Shown here: positions 52,226 through 60,964 of the stretch, piece by piece
Numbering within the stretch: the first letter of the stretch is position 1
How the letters are laid out: each line of letters starts with the position of its first letter
From: Bin87 sp963666415
GTDB lineage: Bacteria > Chloroflexota > Dehalococcoidia > Lucifugimonadales > UBA3495
Length of the DNA: 64,000 nt
Assembly: GCA_963666415.2 (NCBI GenBank)
Contig: CAXXPD010000003.1
Coordinates: 1,488,001 to 1,552,000 of the forward strand
Direction: 5' to 3'
Notes under the pieces: model-generated
What the model was told of the DNA's origin: nothing
The model's database searches: none
Seen by the model: only the letters and a program-made list of their open reading frames with translations
Program-made: the position numbers and the translations under genes

Positions 52226-52243
52226 ACCACAATTTGTTGTGGT
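52226..52243. promoter_or_regulatory. Putative NrdR box 2
   Basis: ACCACAATTTGTTGTGGT is a second palindrome (ACCACAA with TTGTGGT around TTTG). Its centre is 29 bp from that of box 1, about three helical turns, close to the 31-32 bp usual for paired NrdR boxes. Confidence 0.55.
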
Positions 52244-52387
52244 GCGAAGTATAGCCTAACCGCCAGCGAAGATTCAATTAAGCGGCGGATGCGAGTTTCA
52301 ACGATTTTCACGCAGTTCCTAACATCCATGCCCTCTCACGAAGATTTCCTCCGGTGCGGCGAAACCTGTGGTGGTATCCGACCCAAC

Positions 52388-52415
52388 AAAAACCCCCTTC
52401 CATCATGGAAGGGGG
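52388..52415 (-). terminator. Rho-independent terminator of ftsZ
   Basis: CCCCCTTCC (52393-52401) pairs with GGAAGGGGG (52407-52415) around ATCAT. On the minus strand it is followed by TTTTTGTT, 30 bp after the ftsZ stop. Confidence 0.85.
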
Positions 52416-52445
52416 CTGGAGAACCAGGAATGTACGTATCAGGAT

Positions 52446-53588
52446 TTACCGATAGAAACCCCGTCGGTTCTGACGTTGTTGAAGGAACGTGGGCAGTTCG
52501 TAATCCCGCCGGTCCGGGACGTCCATTTCGCCGAGCAACTTGGCGATGTCGTCCTCGGGTTGCTGCGTTACCTCTGGGAAGTCGGCGGCCACCATGGTCA
52601 TTTTCACTTCGTCATCCAGCCGAGCGTCCCGGCTGGTGCCGAAAATGATGTTTGCGTTGGGGTCGGCCAGGTCTTCCACCACCCCGGCTGCTTCCTGCAC
52701 TTCCTGCAGCGACATACCATTGCCGCCGGTGAGCACGAACAGGATGCGCCGGGAACCCTCCAGCGAGATATCCAGCAGGGGGCTTTCGGTGCACTGCCGG
52801 GCCGCTTCCCGAGCCCGACCCGGGCCGCGACCACGGCCAATAGACAGCCAGGCCTGACCAGCGCCGGCCAATATGGTTTTGACATCGGCAAAGTCCACGT
52901 TGATCTCACCCGGTACCGTTACAACCTCGGCGATGGCAGTGATGCCCTGGTGCAGCACCGAATCCGCCAGTTTCAAGGCGTCTTCCCACGTGTAGGAATC
53001 GGCCTGCTCGTCGTTGATGGCAAGCAAGCGGTCGTTGGGTATGACAATCATGGTGTCTACGTTGTCGCGCAGCTTTTCCAGACCTTCATCGGCGTTGCGA
53101 CGGCGGGTCTGAGCTTCAAACGCAAAAGGCCGGCTGACCACGGCTACGGTCAGTGCCCCGGATTCTTTGGCAATCTGTGCCACCACGGGCGCTGCGCCGG
53201 TGCCGGTGCCACCGCCCATGCCTACCGCCAGGAACACCATGTCGGCGCCCCGCACCGCCTGTTCGATATCGCCGCGGGCTTCCTCGGCCGCCTGCCGACC
53301 AAGCTCGGGTTGCGCTCCCGCGCCCAGACCCCGAGTAAGGTTGCGGCCCAGCGCGATGCGATAGTGCACGTCGCAGCGGGACAGATGCTGTGCGTCGGTG
53401 TTGAGGGCATAGTATTCAACGACGGGCAGCTTTTCTTTGTACATGCGGCTGACCGCGTTGCAGCCGCCACCGCCAACACCAAATACTTTGATCAGGGGGA
53501 CGCCGCGGCCAATTTCAGGAATCATGCCTTCGCCTTCTTCAAAGCCACCAGTGGGCTCCCAGGAAGCGGAATTATCTGGAAATATCAT
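52446..53588 (-). CDS. ftsZ: Cell division protein FtsZ
   Basis: A 380-residue FtsZ, the tubulin-like GTPase of the division ring. IKVFGVGGGGCNAV begins the GTPase domain near residue 33; the tubulin signature GGGTGTG is at residues 125-131; the T7 loop contains NVDFADVKTIL near 230. The conserved C-terminal peptide that binds FtsA is seen as ELPTFLQQR near the end. The linker before it is only about 20-25 residues, much shorter than in most bacteria. FtsA lies 126 bp upstream on the same strand, and a strong terminator closes the unit. Confidence 0.95.
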   Translation of the reverse strand: MIFPDNSASWEPTGGFEEGEGMIPEIGRGVPLIKVFGVGGGGCNAVSRMYKEKLPVVEYYALNTDAQHLSRCDVHYRIALGRNLTRGLGAGAQPELGRQAAEEARGDIEQAVRGADMVFLAVGMGGGTGTGAAPVVAQIAKESGALTVAVVSRPFAFEAQTRRRNADEGLEKLRDNVDTMIVIPNDRLLAINDEQADSYTWEDALKLADSVLHQGITAIAEVVTVPGEINVDFADVKTILAGAGQAWLSIGRGRGPGRAREAARQCTESPLLDISLEGSRRILFVLTGGNGMSLQEVQEAAGVVEDLADPNANIIFGTSRDARLDDEVKMTMVAADFPEVTQQPEDDIAKLLGEMDVPDRRDYELPTFLQQRQNRRGFYR

Positions 53589-53714
53589 CGTGGTTGTTCC
53601 TCCTGCTGTTATTGGGTTTCAAAAATCGACTTTTCGTTTGCAATTGGCTTGTTGGCAACAGTCGATTCCCAGCGCGTCGTAATATTCGCGGGTCGGTCTG
53701 ATACCAGGGATTTC

Positions 53715-54989
53715 TTAGTCGCGCTCCTGTTGGCGCGTTCCGGATCGCGAGAATGGACGGCGCAGCAAAGATCCCGGTGACCAGTTCCGATCTCCCTCTC
53801 CCCGGACTCGGCCCCGATCAGGCTGGTTTCGATGCTTCACCGCCCATTGCAGCACGCCTAAAGCCGCCGCGTATTCCGGTTGGCGCAGGGATTCGGGTAG
53901 GCCGGCGTACCATAGAGGCACACCAATCCGAACCTGCGTTCCCAGTCCGCGTGCGGTCATTTCGGCGAAACCCGGCATCCTGGATCCGCCACCGGTCAGC
54001 ACTACGCCACCGGCCAGCGGAGTCCCTGTGTCGGCCTGGGACAATTCCTGCTGAATCAGTTTCAGCATTTGCAGTGAGCGCAGGTAAAGCGGCTCGCAGA
54101 GTTCTCGCCGCGACACGATGCGTTTCGGGTGAACCTGCGTCGCCGGCATGATTATTTCGTCGGTGGACGGTATGGCATCGGGTAGGACGTGGCCGTGCTC
54201 GATTTTCAGTTCTTCGGCCATTTGGTAGGGCGCTCGTAGGGCAATGGCCATGTCGCGGGTTAACTGGTTGCCGCCGACGGGGATGACCGACGAGAAGCAA
54301 GGGGTTCCTTCCCGATAGCACGCAATTTTTATGGTGCCCGCCCCAATGTCGATGGCGACGACACCCATCTCGCGCTCGTCCGCAGTCAATATCCCCTCGC
54401 CCGAGGCCAGGGCATGGGCCACCAGGCCTTCGACGCGCAATTTAGACGTTTGCAATGCCCGTACTGTATTTCCCATGGGTACCGACTTGCCGCGCACGAT
54501 ATGCGCGTCGACCTGCAATTCGTTGGTGTGCAGCCCGGTCGGGTTGCGAACCCCAGCCATCCCATCCAGCCGATAGCGCATCGGGATGATGTGCAGAACC
54601 TGTTCAGTGCGACTGTTTACCTGTTGCTGCAACATTCCCGACGAACCGCCGATCAACTCCCGCAGGTGCTGTTCCGTTACGGTCAATAGCTCATTTCCAT
54701 CGCTGAGCAACTCGGACGAGTTCTCACTGACCAGATGGTCGCCGTTCACTACGGCAAAAAAATGGCTGACCGGGTTTCGACCGACGTAACGGAGGCATTC
54801 ATTCAGGCTGTCGCGGACGGACTCCTTGACTTCACCCAGGTCGTCGATGGTTCCCTGTCGTACACCAACGGATGGCGCGGTGCCGGTTCCCAACGGTTTC
54901 AGCTCGCCCTCTGGCCCCAACCGCGCCACGATGGAAAAGACTTTGCTGGTGCCGATGTCGATGGCGGCGTAAATAGGTTCCCTGGCCAT
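53715..54989 (-). CDS. ftsA: Cell division protein FtsA
   Basis: A 424-residue actin-like protein that tethers FtsZ to the membrane. The phosphate-1 loop is AAIDIGTSKVFSIVAR near residue 8, the second phosphate loop VVAIDIGAGTIKIACY near 208, and the adenosine motif GGVVLTGGGSRMPGFAEMT near 335. The usual C-terminal amphipathic helix is not obvious; the end is Arg/Gly-rich (SLLRRPFSRSGTRQQ), which may bind membrane by charge. Between ftsA and rsmH are only 98 bp with no other dcw genes. Confidence 0.92.
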   Translation of the reverse strand: MAREPIYAAIDIGTSKVFSIVARLGPEGELKPLGTGTAPSVGVRQGTIDDLGEVKESVRDSLNECLRYVGRNPVSHFFAVVNGDHLVSENSSELLSDGNELLTVTEQHLRELIGGSSGMLQQQVNSRTEQVLHIIPMRYRLDGMAGVRNPTGLHTNELQVDAHIVRGKSVPMGNTVRALQTSKLRVEGLVAHALASGEGILTADEREMGVVAIDIGAGTIKIACYREGTPCFSSVIPVGGNQLTRDMAIALRAPYQMAEELKIEHGHVLPDAIPSTDEIIMPATQVHPKRIVSRRELCEPLYLRSLQMLKLIQQELSQADTGTPLAGGVVLTGGGSRMPGFAEMTARGLGTQVRIGVPLWYAGLPESLRQPEYAAALGVLQWAVKHRNQPDRGRVRGEGDRNWSPGSLLRRPFSRSGTRQQERD

Positions 54990-55087
54990 TGATCAGTTCC
55001 TTCCTTTGATGGGTGAAAGTAGAGCGATGAGGTTGTCCGATTCCGCGTTGCGCCACTGAATTCAGAAGCGTCATTCGGAAGCGTTAT

Positions 55088-56155
55088 TCAGATACATTCA
55101 ACGACCCGAAGCCGGGCGCTGCGGCTCCGTGGGTTAGCGACAATTTCTGCGGCGGACGGTCGAATCACACGGCGCCGAATCGTTCGTAATGTCGGTACGT
55201 GTTCGCATACACAAACGGGGAGTTCGGGAGGGCATATGCAGGTTGCCGTCTCTCGTTCAACCCATCCTTTGACGATGCGGTCTTCGAGACTGTGATAGCT
55301 GATGACAACGCAGCGGCCGCCAGAGACGAGGAAACCGGGGACCGCCTTCAAACCATCTTGAAGGTGCTCCAGCTCCCGATTTACCGCGATGCGCAACGCC
55401 TGGAAGGTGCGAGTGGCCGGATGGCGGCCTCGCCTTGGCCCGCCGATCGCGCGGACCACTACATCGGCCAGCTGCGCCGTGGTCGTAATGGGACGGTTGG
55501 CAACGATGTTTCGTGCGATTGCCCGGCTGCGGCGTTCCTCTCCGAACTGGTAAATCACGTTGGCCAGTTCCACTTCCTCGGCCGCATTCACGATGTCAGC
55601 GGCCGATTCACCGGAGGTGTCATACCGCATATCCAGCGCTTCGTTGGTTTGAAAAGAAAGACCATATCCGTTGCCGCCGATTTGTCTGGACGAGAATCCC
55701 AAATCCAGTAGTATGCCGGTGACCGAATCGACGCCTCGGTCAGCCGCAATTTGCACCATTGACGAATAATTGCCGTGGACGGTGGTGACACGGTCGCCGT
55801 ATAACTCGAGGCGACGGCGGGCAGCCGCCAACGACCGAGGGTCACGGTCAATGCCCAGCACGTAACCGTCCGGTTCGGACGACTCCAGCAACGCCAGAGC
55901 GTGTCCACCTTCGCCCAGCGTCCCGTCGACATACACGCCGCCGGCGCGAACGGCCAGCATCTCCATCGCCTCAATAACCATGACCGGGCGGTGCAAAAAC
56001 TCCCCCGCAGGGCCAACGTCGGTTTCTACGTCTCGGCGTGCCGGGTCGACATGCACTGGATCCGATGGTGCCGGATCGCGTTGGGATGGACCAATGAACG
56101 GTGAGTCGTAAGAAGCTACCGGCCTGAACCCAGACAAAGCTGTAGTTAGTGTCAT
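55088..56155 (-). CDS. rsmH: 16S rRNA (cytosine(1402)-N(4))-methyltransferase RsmH
   Basis: A SAM-dependent methyltransferase (MraW) acting on C1402 of 16S rRNA. The domain begins at EFLHRPVMVIEAMEML, with the SAM loop VDGTLGEGGHALALLE, GIDRDPRSLAAA, GILLDLGFSSRQI and the C-terminal VISYHSLEDRIVK. Several starts are possible (GTG 56179, ATG 56173, 56167 and 56155); the first 50 residues are poorly conserved and no clear ribosome-binding site decides. It is usually followed by ftsL, ftsI and mur genes; here ftsA comes next. MraZ, often upstream, is absent. Confidence 0.93.
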   Translation of the reverse strand: MTLTTALSGFRPVASYDSPFIGPSQRDPAPSDPVHVDPARRDVETDVGPAGEFLHRPVMVIEAMEMLAVRAGGVYVDGTLGEGGHALALLESSEPDGYVLGIDRDPRSLAAARRRLELYGDRVTTVHGNYSSMVQIAADRGVDSVTGILLDLGFSSRQIGGNGYGLSFQTNEALDMRYDTSGESAADIVNAAEEVELANVIYQFGEERRSRAIARNIVANRPITTTAQLADVVVRAIGGPRRGRHPATRTFQALRIAVNRELEHLQDGLKAVPGFLVSGGRCVVISYHSLEDRIVKGWVERETATCICPPELPVCVCEHVPTLRTIRRRVIRPSAAEIVANPRSRSARLRVVECI

Positions 56156-56678
56156 GATTGCTGCCATTCCCATCGGCACGGCGCAGGTTGCACTCGGAGA
56201 CCATGCGCCCTTGCACTCCTGATTGCCGGCACGCAGGTGGAGGGCGCAGCCTCGGCTATGGCTATGTCCGGCGGCGATGGTCGCAACTGGTATTCCCCTC
56301 TAAACGCGGTTTGGATAGCCGTACAGGAAGTTGCCTACCGGTTTATGTCTCGCAATTTAGCAAAGGCACGGGCGGTTGCGCCTGCTACTCAAAATGCACA
56401 GTTCGGCGATTTTTTCAAAAACCTAATGTTGGTGCCGATAAAAAATTGGTCCCAACCGGTGAACCGATGGAAACGCTTGAAGCCGGGAATCTTCCAGGAG
56501 CGGTGGCGCAGCCCCGCGAACCGGACTGGCCGGCGGTTGCCCGCGTCGCTCAATGCGTCGGGTTTCGCCGTATTCGTTCGGTATGCTATACTCTCAGCAT
56601 GAACCGGGCAGGCCGGCATCGACCGCCCTGCTCGGCGTTTGCTGTAACCCCAATTGGCGTTTTAGGAGTGTATCGACG
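56156..56678. other. Divergent rsmH-tig intergenic region, about 520 bp
   Basis: No supported gene. Open frames on both strands lack recognisable proteins and ribosome-binding sites. It contains the N-terminal alternatives of rsmH, an extended -10 element at 56584-56592, and the AGGAG ribosome-binding site of tig at 56665-56669. Confidence 0.5.
56584..56592 (+). promoter_or_regulatory. Extended -10 element upstream of tig
   Basis: TGCTATACT, identical to the elements upstream of fakA and the NIPSNAP gene. TTCGCC lies at -35 spacing (56564-56569). The leader would be about 80 nt. Confidence 0.5.
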
Positions 56679-58142
56679 GTGAAGGTCACCAGGGATAACG
56701 CATCACCCATCGAACTGACGCTCACGGTGGAACTAGCCGAGGAGGACGAGAACCCGTTTATCGACCGTTCCTATCGGCGCACCGTGTCGCGAGTTAACAT
56801 TCCTGGCTTCCGCCGGGGGAAGGCTCCTCGCCACATCGTTGAGCGAATGCTGGGCCGACCCACGTTGCTCCAGGAAGCGCTGGATTTCATGGTGCCCGAA
56901 ACGCTGGACCAGGTGCTGCGTGAACAGGAAGTTGAGGCATTCGCCGAACCCAGCATCGAAATAACTGACCTGGAACCGGTTTCCTTCACGGCCACCATTC
57001 CCCTTGAACCCACCGTAGACCTCGGAGACTACCTATCGATTCGCGTCGAATCAGATACCACGGAAGTAATCGATGAGGACGTTGACCGCGTGATCGAACG
57101 TATCCAGCAGGAGCAGGCCGTCTGGGAGCCCGTGGAACGCGCGGTAGAGTACGGGGATCGTTTGAACCTTAATGTGCGCGGCACCATCGAAGATGAAACC
57201 GTGGTGGAAGACGACGACGTTGAGTACGTGCCCGAAGAAGCAAACGTACTTCCCTTCCCGGGCTTCGCACCCAACCTGTTGGGTATGGTTGAGGAAGAGG
57301 AGCGCGAGTTCATGGTAACGATTCCCGAGGACTACCCCCGGGAACAGTATGCCGGCAAAGACGTTCAATTCCAGGTGACCGTGCTCTCCGTCAAAGAGAA
57401 GAACCTGCCCGAACTTGATGACGAATTCGCCAAATCCATCGGTGAAGGGTTAGACGATCTGGAAGCTTTGCGTGCCAACATCCTGGAATCGTTGACCTCC
57501 CAGGCCGAATCCGCCGCCCGTAACCAGTTGGAACAACAAAGCCTGGAAGCTTTGTGCGACGCGGCCGTAGTCAACGCCTCTCCGATACTGTTCGAGCGAG
57601 AGCTGGAATCGATGCAGGAAGAGCGCGACCGGATGCTGCGGCAACAAAACCTGGACCTGACAACCTACCTGCGGTTCTTGGGCAAATCGCTCGAAGAATT
57701 CCGGGAAGAAATGCGCCCCAACGCCGAACGCCGACTGACTGGCGCCCTGGTGATGCGCAAACTGGCCCAAGTCGAAGAAATCGAAATCTCAGACGAAGAC
57801 GTGCAATCCGAAACCGACCGTCTGCTGGGATTGTCCAGCGAGGGTGCGGAACAGGACAATCTGGAGCAGTTGCGCGAATACCTTGGGATGGAATCCACCC
57901 GAGAAGGTATCCGCGGGTCGCTCCACAGCCGGCGCGTCATGGAACGGTTGACGGAAATCACCCAGGGGAACCTAGACTCCGGCGACGAATCCGATGACCC
58001 AGACGCCAGGGCAGCAGGAGAGGCTACCGCCGAGGCTATCGTAGAAACCGAGTCCGACGGTGCGGCCGACGAAGCCATTGCCGACGAAGCCATTGCTGCC
58101 GATGCGGTTGCTGCCGATGATGAAGAAGAAACCCGAGACTAA
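56679..58142 (+). CDS. tig: Trigger factor
   Basis: A 487-residue ribosome-associated chaperone and prolyl isomerase. From the GTG at 56679 (AGGAG 9 bp upstream) the ribosome-binding domain reads VKVTRDNASPIELTLTVEL, with the ribosome-docking NIPGFRRGKAPRHIVE near residue 43. An FKBP-type domain lies about 150-240 (GDRLNLNVRGTIEDE, FPGFAPNLLGM), then the helical C-terminal cage. The tail after about residue 430 is strongly acidic with repeated DEAIADEAIAADAVAADDEEE-like stretches, an unusual extension. Frames upstream of 56679 are open but not conserved-looking. It heads tig-clpP-clpP-clpX. Confidence 0.92.
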   Translation: MKVTRDNASPIELTLTVELAEEDENPFIDRSYRRTVSRVNIPGFRRGKAPRHIVERMLGRPTLLQEALDFMVPETLDQVLREQEVEAFAEPSIEITDLEPVSFTATIPLEPTVDLGDYLSIRVESDTTEVIDEDVDRVIERIQQEQAVWEPVERAVEYGDRLNLNVRGTIEDETVVEDDDVEYVPEEANVLPFPGFAPNLLGMVEEEEREFMVTIPEDYPREQYAGKDVQFQVTVLSVKEKNLPELDDEFAKSIGEGLDDLEALRANILESLTSQAESAARNQLEQQSLEALCDAAVVNASPILFERELESMQEERDRMLRQQNLDLTTYLRFLGKSLEEFREEMRPNAERRLTGALVMRKLAQVEEIEISDEDVQSETDRLLGLSSEGAEQDNLEQLREYLGMESTREGIRGSLHSRRVMERLTEITQGNLDSGDESDDPDARAAGEATAEAIVETESDGAADEAIADEAIAADAVAADDEEETRD

Positions 58143-58175
58143 CCAAACTCCGTTGTACTTCAGGAGATCAACCAG

Positions 58176-58823
58176 ATGTTGAATGACCAAAATCCCTCGG
58201 GCTTGGCACTGCCTTCCAACATGCTACCGGGGATCATCAGACCTACCAGGGAGGGCGAGCGCGCCTTCAATCCTTACTCCCTGTTGTTGCAGGCTCGCAT
58301 CATTTATCTGGGCACCGCCGTAGATGATGAAGTGTCCAATGCAATCGTGTCTCAGTTGCTCTATCTTGGTTGGGAAGATTCCGAAACGGACATCCTGATG
58401 TACGTTAACTCGCCAGGCGGATCCGTGCTGGACGGTATGGCAATATACGACACGATGAAGCTAATCAAGCCCGACGTTTCGACCGTTTGCCTGGGAAAAG
58501 CCGCTAGCATGGGGGCAGTGATCCTGTCCGGCGGAACCAAGGGGAAGCGGTACTGTACAGCAAACTCTACTGTGCTGATTCACCAGGTGATGGGCGGCAT
58601 ACAGGGCTCGGCCTCCGACATCGAAATTACCGCTCAGGAAATTCTGCGCCTGCGCCAACGCCTGAATACGATCCTGTCCGACAATTGCGGTCAGCCGTTC
58701 GACAAGGTTTCGCGCGACTCCGACCGGGACTATTGGATGGATGCCGAGAGTGCAGTCCAGTACGGTATTGTCGACCACGTACTGACGGAATTACCGGAAT
58801 CGTTGATTAAATCCGCCGCCTAA
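58176..58823 (+). CDS. clpP: ATP-dependent Clp protease proteolytic subunit, copy 1
   Basis: A 215-residue ClpP peptidase with an intact triad: Ser111 (GKAASMGA), His136 (LIHQVMGG) and Asp185 (DRDYW). NSPGGSV precedes it. It is the more divergent of two tandem copies; sequence features such as GKAASMGAVILSGG resemble the ClpP1-type subunits of actinobacteria, which form mixed rings with a second ClpP. The gene begins 33 bp after tig. Confidence 0.94.
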   Translation: MLNDQNPSGLALPSNMLPGIIRPTREGERAFNPYSLLLQARIIYLGTAVDDEVSNAIVSQLLYLGWEDSETDILMYVNSPGGSVLDGMAIYDTMKLIKPDVSTVCLGKAASMGAVILSGGTKGKRYCTANSTVLIHQVMGGIQGSASDIEITAQEILRLRQRLNTILSDNCGQPFDKVSRDSDRDYWMDAESAVQYGIVDHVLTELPESLIKSAA

Positions 58824-58874
58824 GTCAATCTTTGCAATTCAGGACCGTTGGCGTCCAAGTATTAGGAGACCGCA

Positions 58875-59525
58875 ATGGTTATGCCCTTTCAAGATTCTCC
58901 CCTGCTGCAACCCAGCAACATTGTCCCCATGGTCATCGAATCGGGCCCCCGGGGTGAACGCGCCTTCGACATCTATTCGCTGCTGCTGCGGGAACGGATA
59001 ATCTACCTGGGCACTCCGATTACAGATCAGGTTGCCAACGTCATCATTGCTCAATTGCTGTACCTGGAACGCGAAGACCGGGACCGGGACATCAGCATGT
59101 ATATCAACAGCCCCGGCGGATACATCTCCTCCGGGCTCGCGATCCTGGACACGGTGAAGCTGATCAACTCGGAAGTGTCCACCATTTGCGTCGGCACCGC
59201 CGCCAGCATGGCGACCGTTCTGCTTGCCAACGGCGCCAAAGGCAAACGATATTGCCTGCCCAACTCGACTATCCATCTGCACCAGCCCAACGTGGGCAGC
59301 TTCCAGGGCCAGGCGGCTGACATCGAAATTCAGGCTCGCGAGATCGTGCGGCTCAAAGAGCGGCTCAACAAGATCCTTTCCGACGCCACGGGCCAGTCGT
59401 TCGAAAAGATCGCTGATGACACTGACCGCGACTTTTTCCTGACTTCCGATGAAGCCATTGAGTACGGGCTCGTGGATGAGATTCTGGGCGCGCCGATTGA
59501 GGAAGTCACAGCCGAAGCTGCCTAA
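58875..59525 (+). CDS. clpP: ATP-dependent Clp protease proteolytic subunit, copy 2
   Basis: A 216-residue canonical ClpP: VPMVIESGPRGERAFDIYSLLL near residue 17, Ser111 (GTAASMAT), His136 (IHLHQPN) and Asp186 (DRDFF). It is about equal in length to copy 1 and lies 51 bp downstream. Two adjacent active copies suggest a heteromeric two-ring protease, as in actinobacteria; a homomeric arrangement for each cannot be excluded. It feeds the ClpX unfoldase encoded next. Confidence 0.94.
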   Translation: MVMPFQDSPLLQPSNIVPMVIESGPRGERAFDIYSLLLRERIIYLGTPITDQVANVIIAQLLYLEREDRDRDISMYINSPGGYISSGLAILDTVKLINSEVSTICVGTAASMATVLLANGAKGKRYCLPNSTIHLHQPNVGSFQGQAADIEIQAREIVRLKERLNKILSDATGQSFEKIADDTDRDFFLTSDEAIEYGLVDEILGAPIEEVTAEAA

Positions 59526-59566
59526 ACACCTAATCACCACTCAGAACTCCGGAGGGAAATTGCGGA

Positions 59567-60964
59567 ATGAGCACCAGCAACCGCAGCGCTAACCGCAACT
59601 CCCAACGGTGCGCTTTTTGCGGATCCTCATACCCGCAGGGGCGGTTGATGCGACCACCAGGGCAACCTCGGGGCGGCATCTGTTTTGATTGCATCCGAGA
59701 ATTGGCCGCCCTTGTAGCCGAACGGAGTAATAAGAAACGCCCGGCTGCCGAGGAAAAGCGCATCCAGTCCAGAGACGACCGCGTTGAACTGACTGCCAAC
59801 TCTGCCGACCGGCCCGAAGCAGCGTCACCGACCCTGGTGCCGCGCGAAATCTATGCCCACCTCGACGCATACGTCATTGGCCAGGAGAGAGCCAAAAAGA
59901 CGCTGTCGGTTGCGGTCTACAACCATTTCAAACGGATTCGTAGCGAAGCGGCAAACCCTGGAATTGAGGTTCAGAAGTCCAACATTCTGTTGATTGGGCC
60001 GACCGGATCCGGAAAAACTCTGTTGGCCGAAACGCTGGCTCGCACGCTGGATCTACCCTTCGCCATCTGCGACGCCACATCTCTGACCGAATCGGGATAT
60101 GTGGGCGAGGATGTCGAAAATATCCTGTTGCGGCTGATTCAGGCTGCCGACTGGGACATCTCCCGGGCGGAACATGGGATCATCTACATCGACGAACTCG
60201 ATAAAATCGCCCGTAAAGAAGGCGTGAATCGCTCAATAACCCGCGACGTCGCCGGCGAAGGCGTGCAGCAGGAATTGCTGAAAATCATCGAGGGCTGCGT
60301 CGCTAATGTTCCCCCCCAGGGTGGCCGCAAGCATCCCCATCAGGAGATGTTGCAGATCAATACCCGCAACATCCTTTTCATTTGCGGCGGCGCTTTTGAA
60401 GGATTGCAGGAGATCACGTCGCGACGGCTTTCCATTGGCTCGAACATGGGATTTCTGGCCCGCAACCCGCGCCGAAACGACAACGCCGACCCGTCAACCA
60501 CCGCACCGGAAAAGTTGACCCCTGAAGATTTGCTGGAATTCGGGTTCATCCCCGAATTGGTGGGGCGTTTGCCGGTGGTAACTTCCCTTCAACCCTTGGA
60601 CCGTGATGCTCTGGTCAGGGTTTTGGCGGAGCCGAAAAACGCAATCGTCAAACAATATCAGCAGCTTTTCCGATTGGACGGGGTGCAGCTGGAATTCAGC
60701 GACGATGCCATGGTTGCCGCCGCTGAGCGGGCGCTAGCATACCAAACCGGCGCTCGCGTACTGCGCCATATCGTGGAGGGCGCGTTGCTTGACGTGATGT
60801 ACGAGCTGCCTTCCCTCACCGACATCACCCGTTGCGTCGTGCACAGCGATGCTATCACCGGCGACGCTTCCCCGCGTCTGTACAGACGCGGCGGTGGCAG
60901 GTACGTAACTCTTAAAACTGCTCTGGCGCAGGCGGCGGCTGAACCCCAGAAGAAAACCGCTTAA
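59567..60964 (+). CDS. clpX: ATP-dependent Clp protease ATP-binding subunit ClpX
   Basis: A 465-residue AAA+ unfoldase. The N-terminal zinc-binding domain has Cys15, Cys18, Cys39 and Cys42. The AAA+ core shows VIGQERAKKTLSVAVYNHFKR near residue 103, Walker A GPTGSGKTLLAE near 144, Walker B IIYIDELDKIA near 205, and the RKHPHQE pore region. GFIPELVGRLPVV and TGARVLRHIVEGALLDVMYE close the domain. GGAGGG precedes the ATG. The stop codon is directly adjacent to the convergent formyltransferase gene, leaving no room for a separate terminator. Confidence 0.95.
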   Translation: MSTSNRSANRNSQRCAFCGSSYPQGRLMRPPGQPRGGICFDCIRELAALVAERSNKKRPAAEEKRIQSRDDRVELTANSADRPEAASPTLVPREIYAHLDAYVIGQERAKKTLSVAVYNHFKRIRSEAANPGIEVQKSNILLIGPTGSGKTLLAETLARTLDLPFAICDATSLTESGYVGEDVENILLRLIQAADWDISRAEHGIIYIDELDKIARKEGVNRSITRDVAGEGVQQELLKIIEGCVANVPPQGGRKHPHQEMLQINTRNILFICGGAFEGLQEITSRRLSIGSNMGFLARNPRRNDNADPSTTAPEKLTPEDLLEFGFIPELVGRLPVVTSLQPLDRDALVRVLAEPKNAIVKQYQQLFRLDGVQLEFSDDAMVAAAERALAYQTGARVLRHIVEGALLDVMYELPSLTDITRCVVHSDAITGDASPRLYRRGGGRYVTLKTALAQAAAEPQKKTA

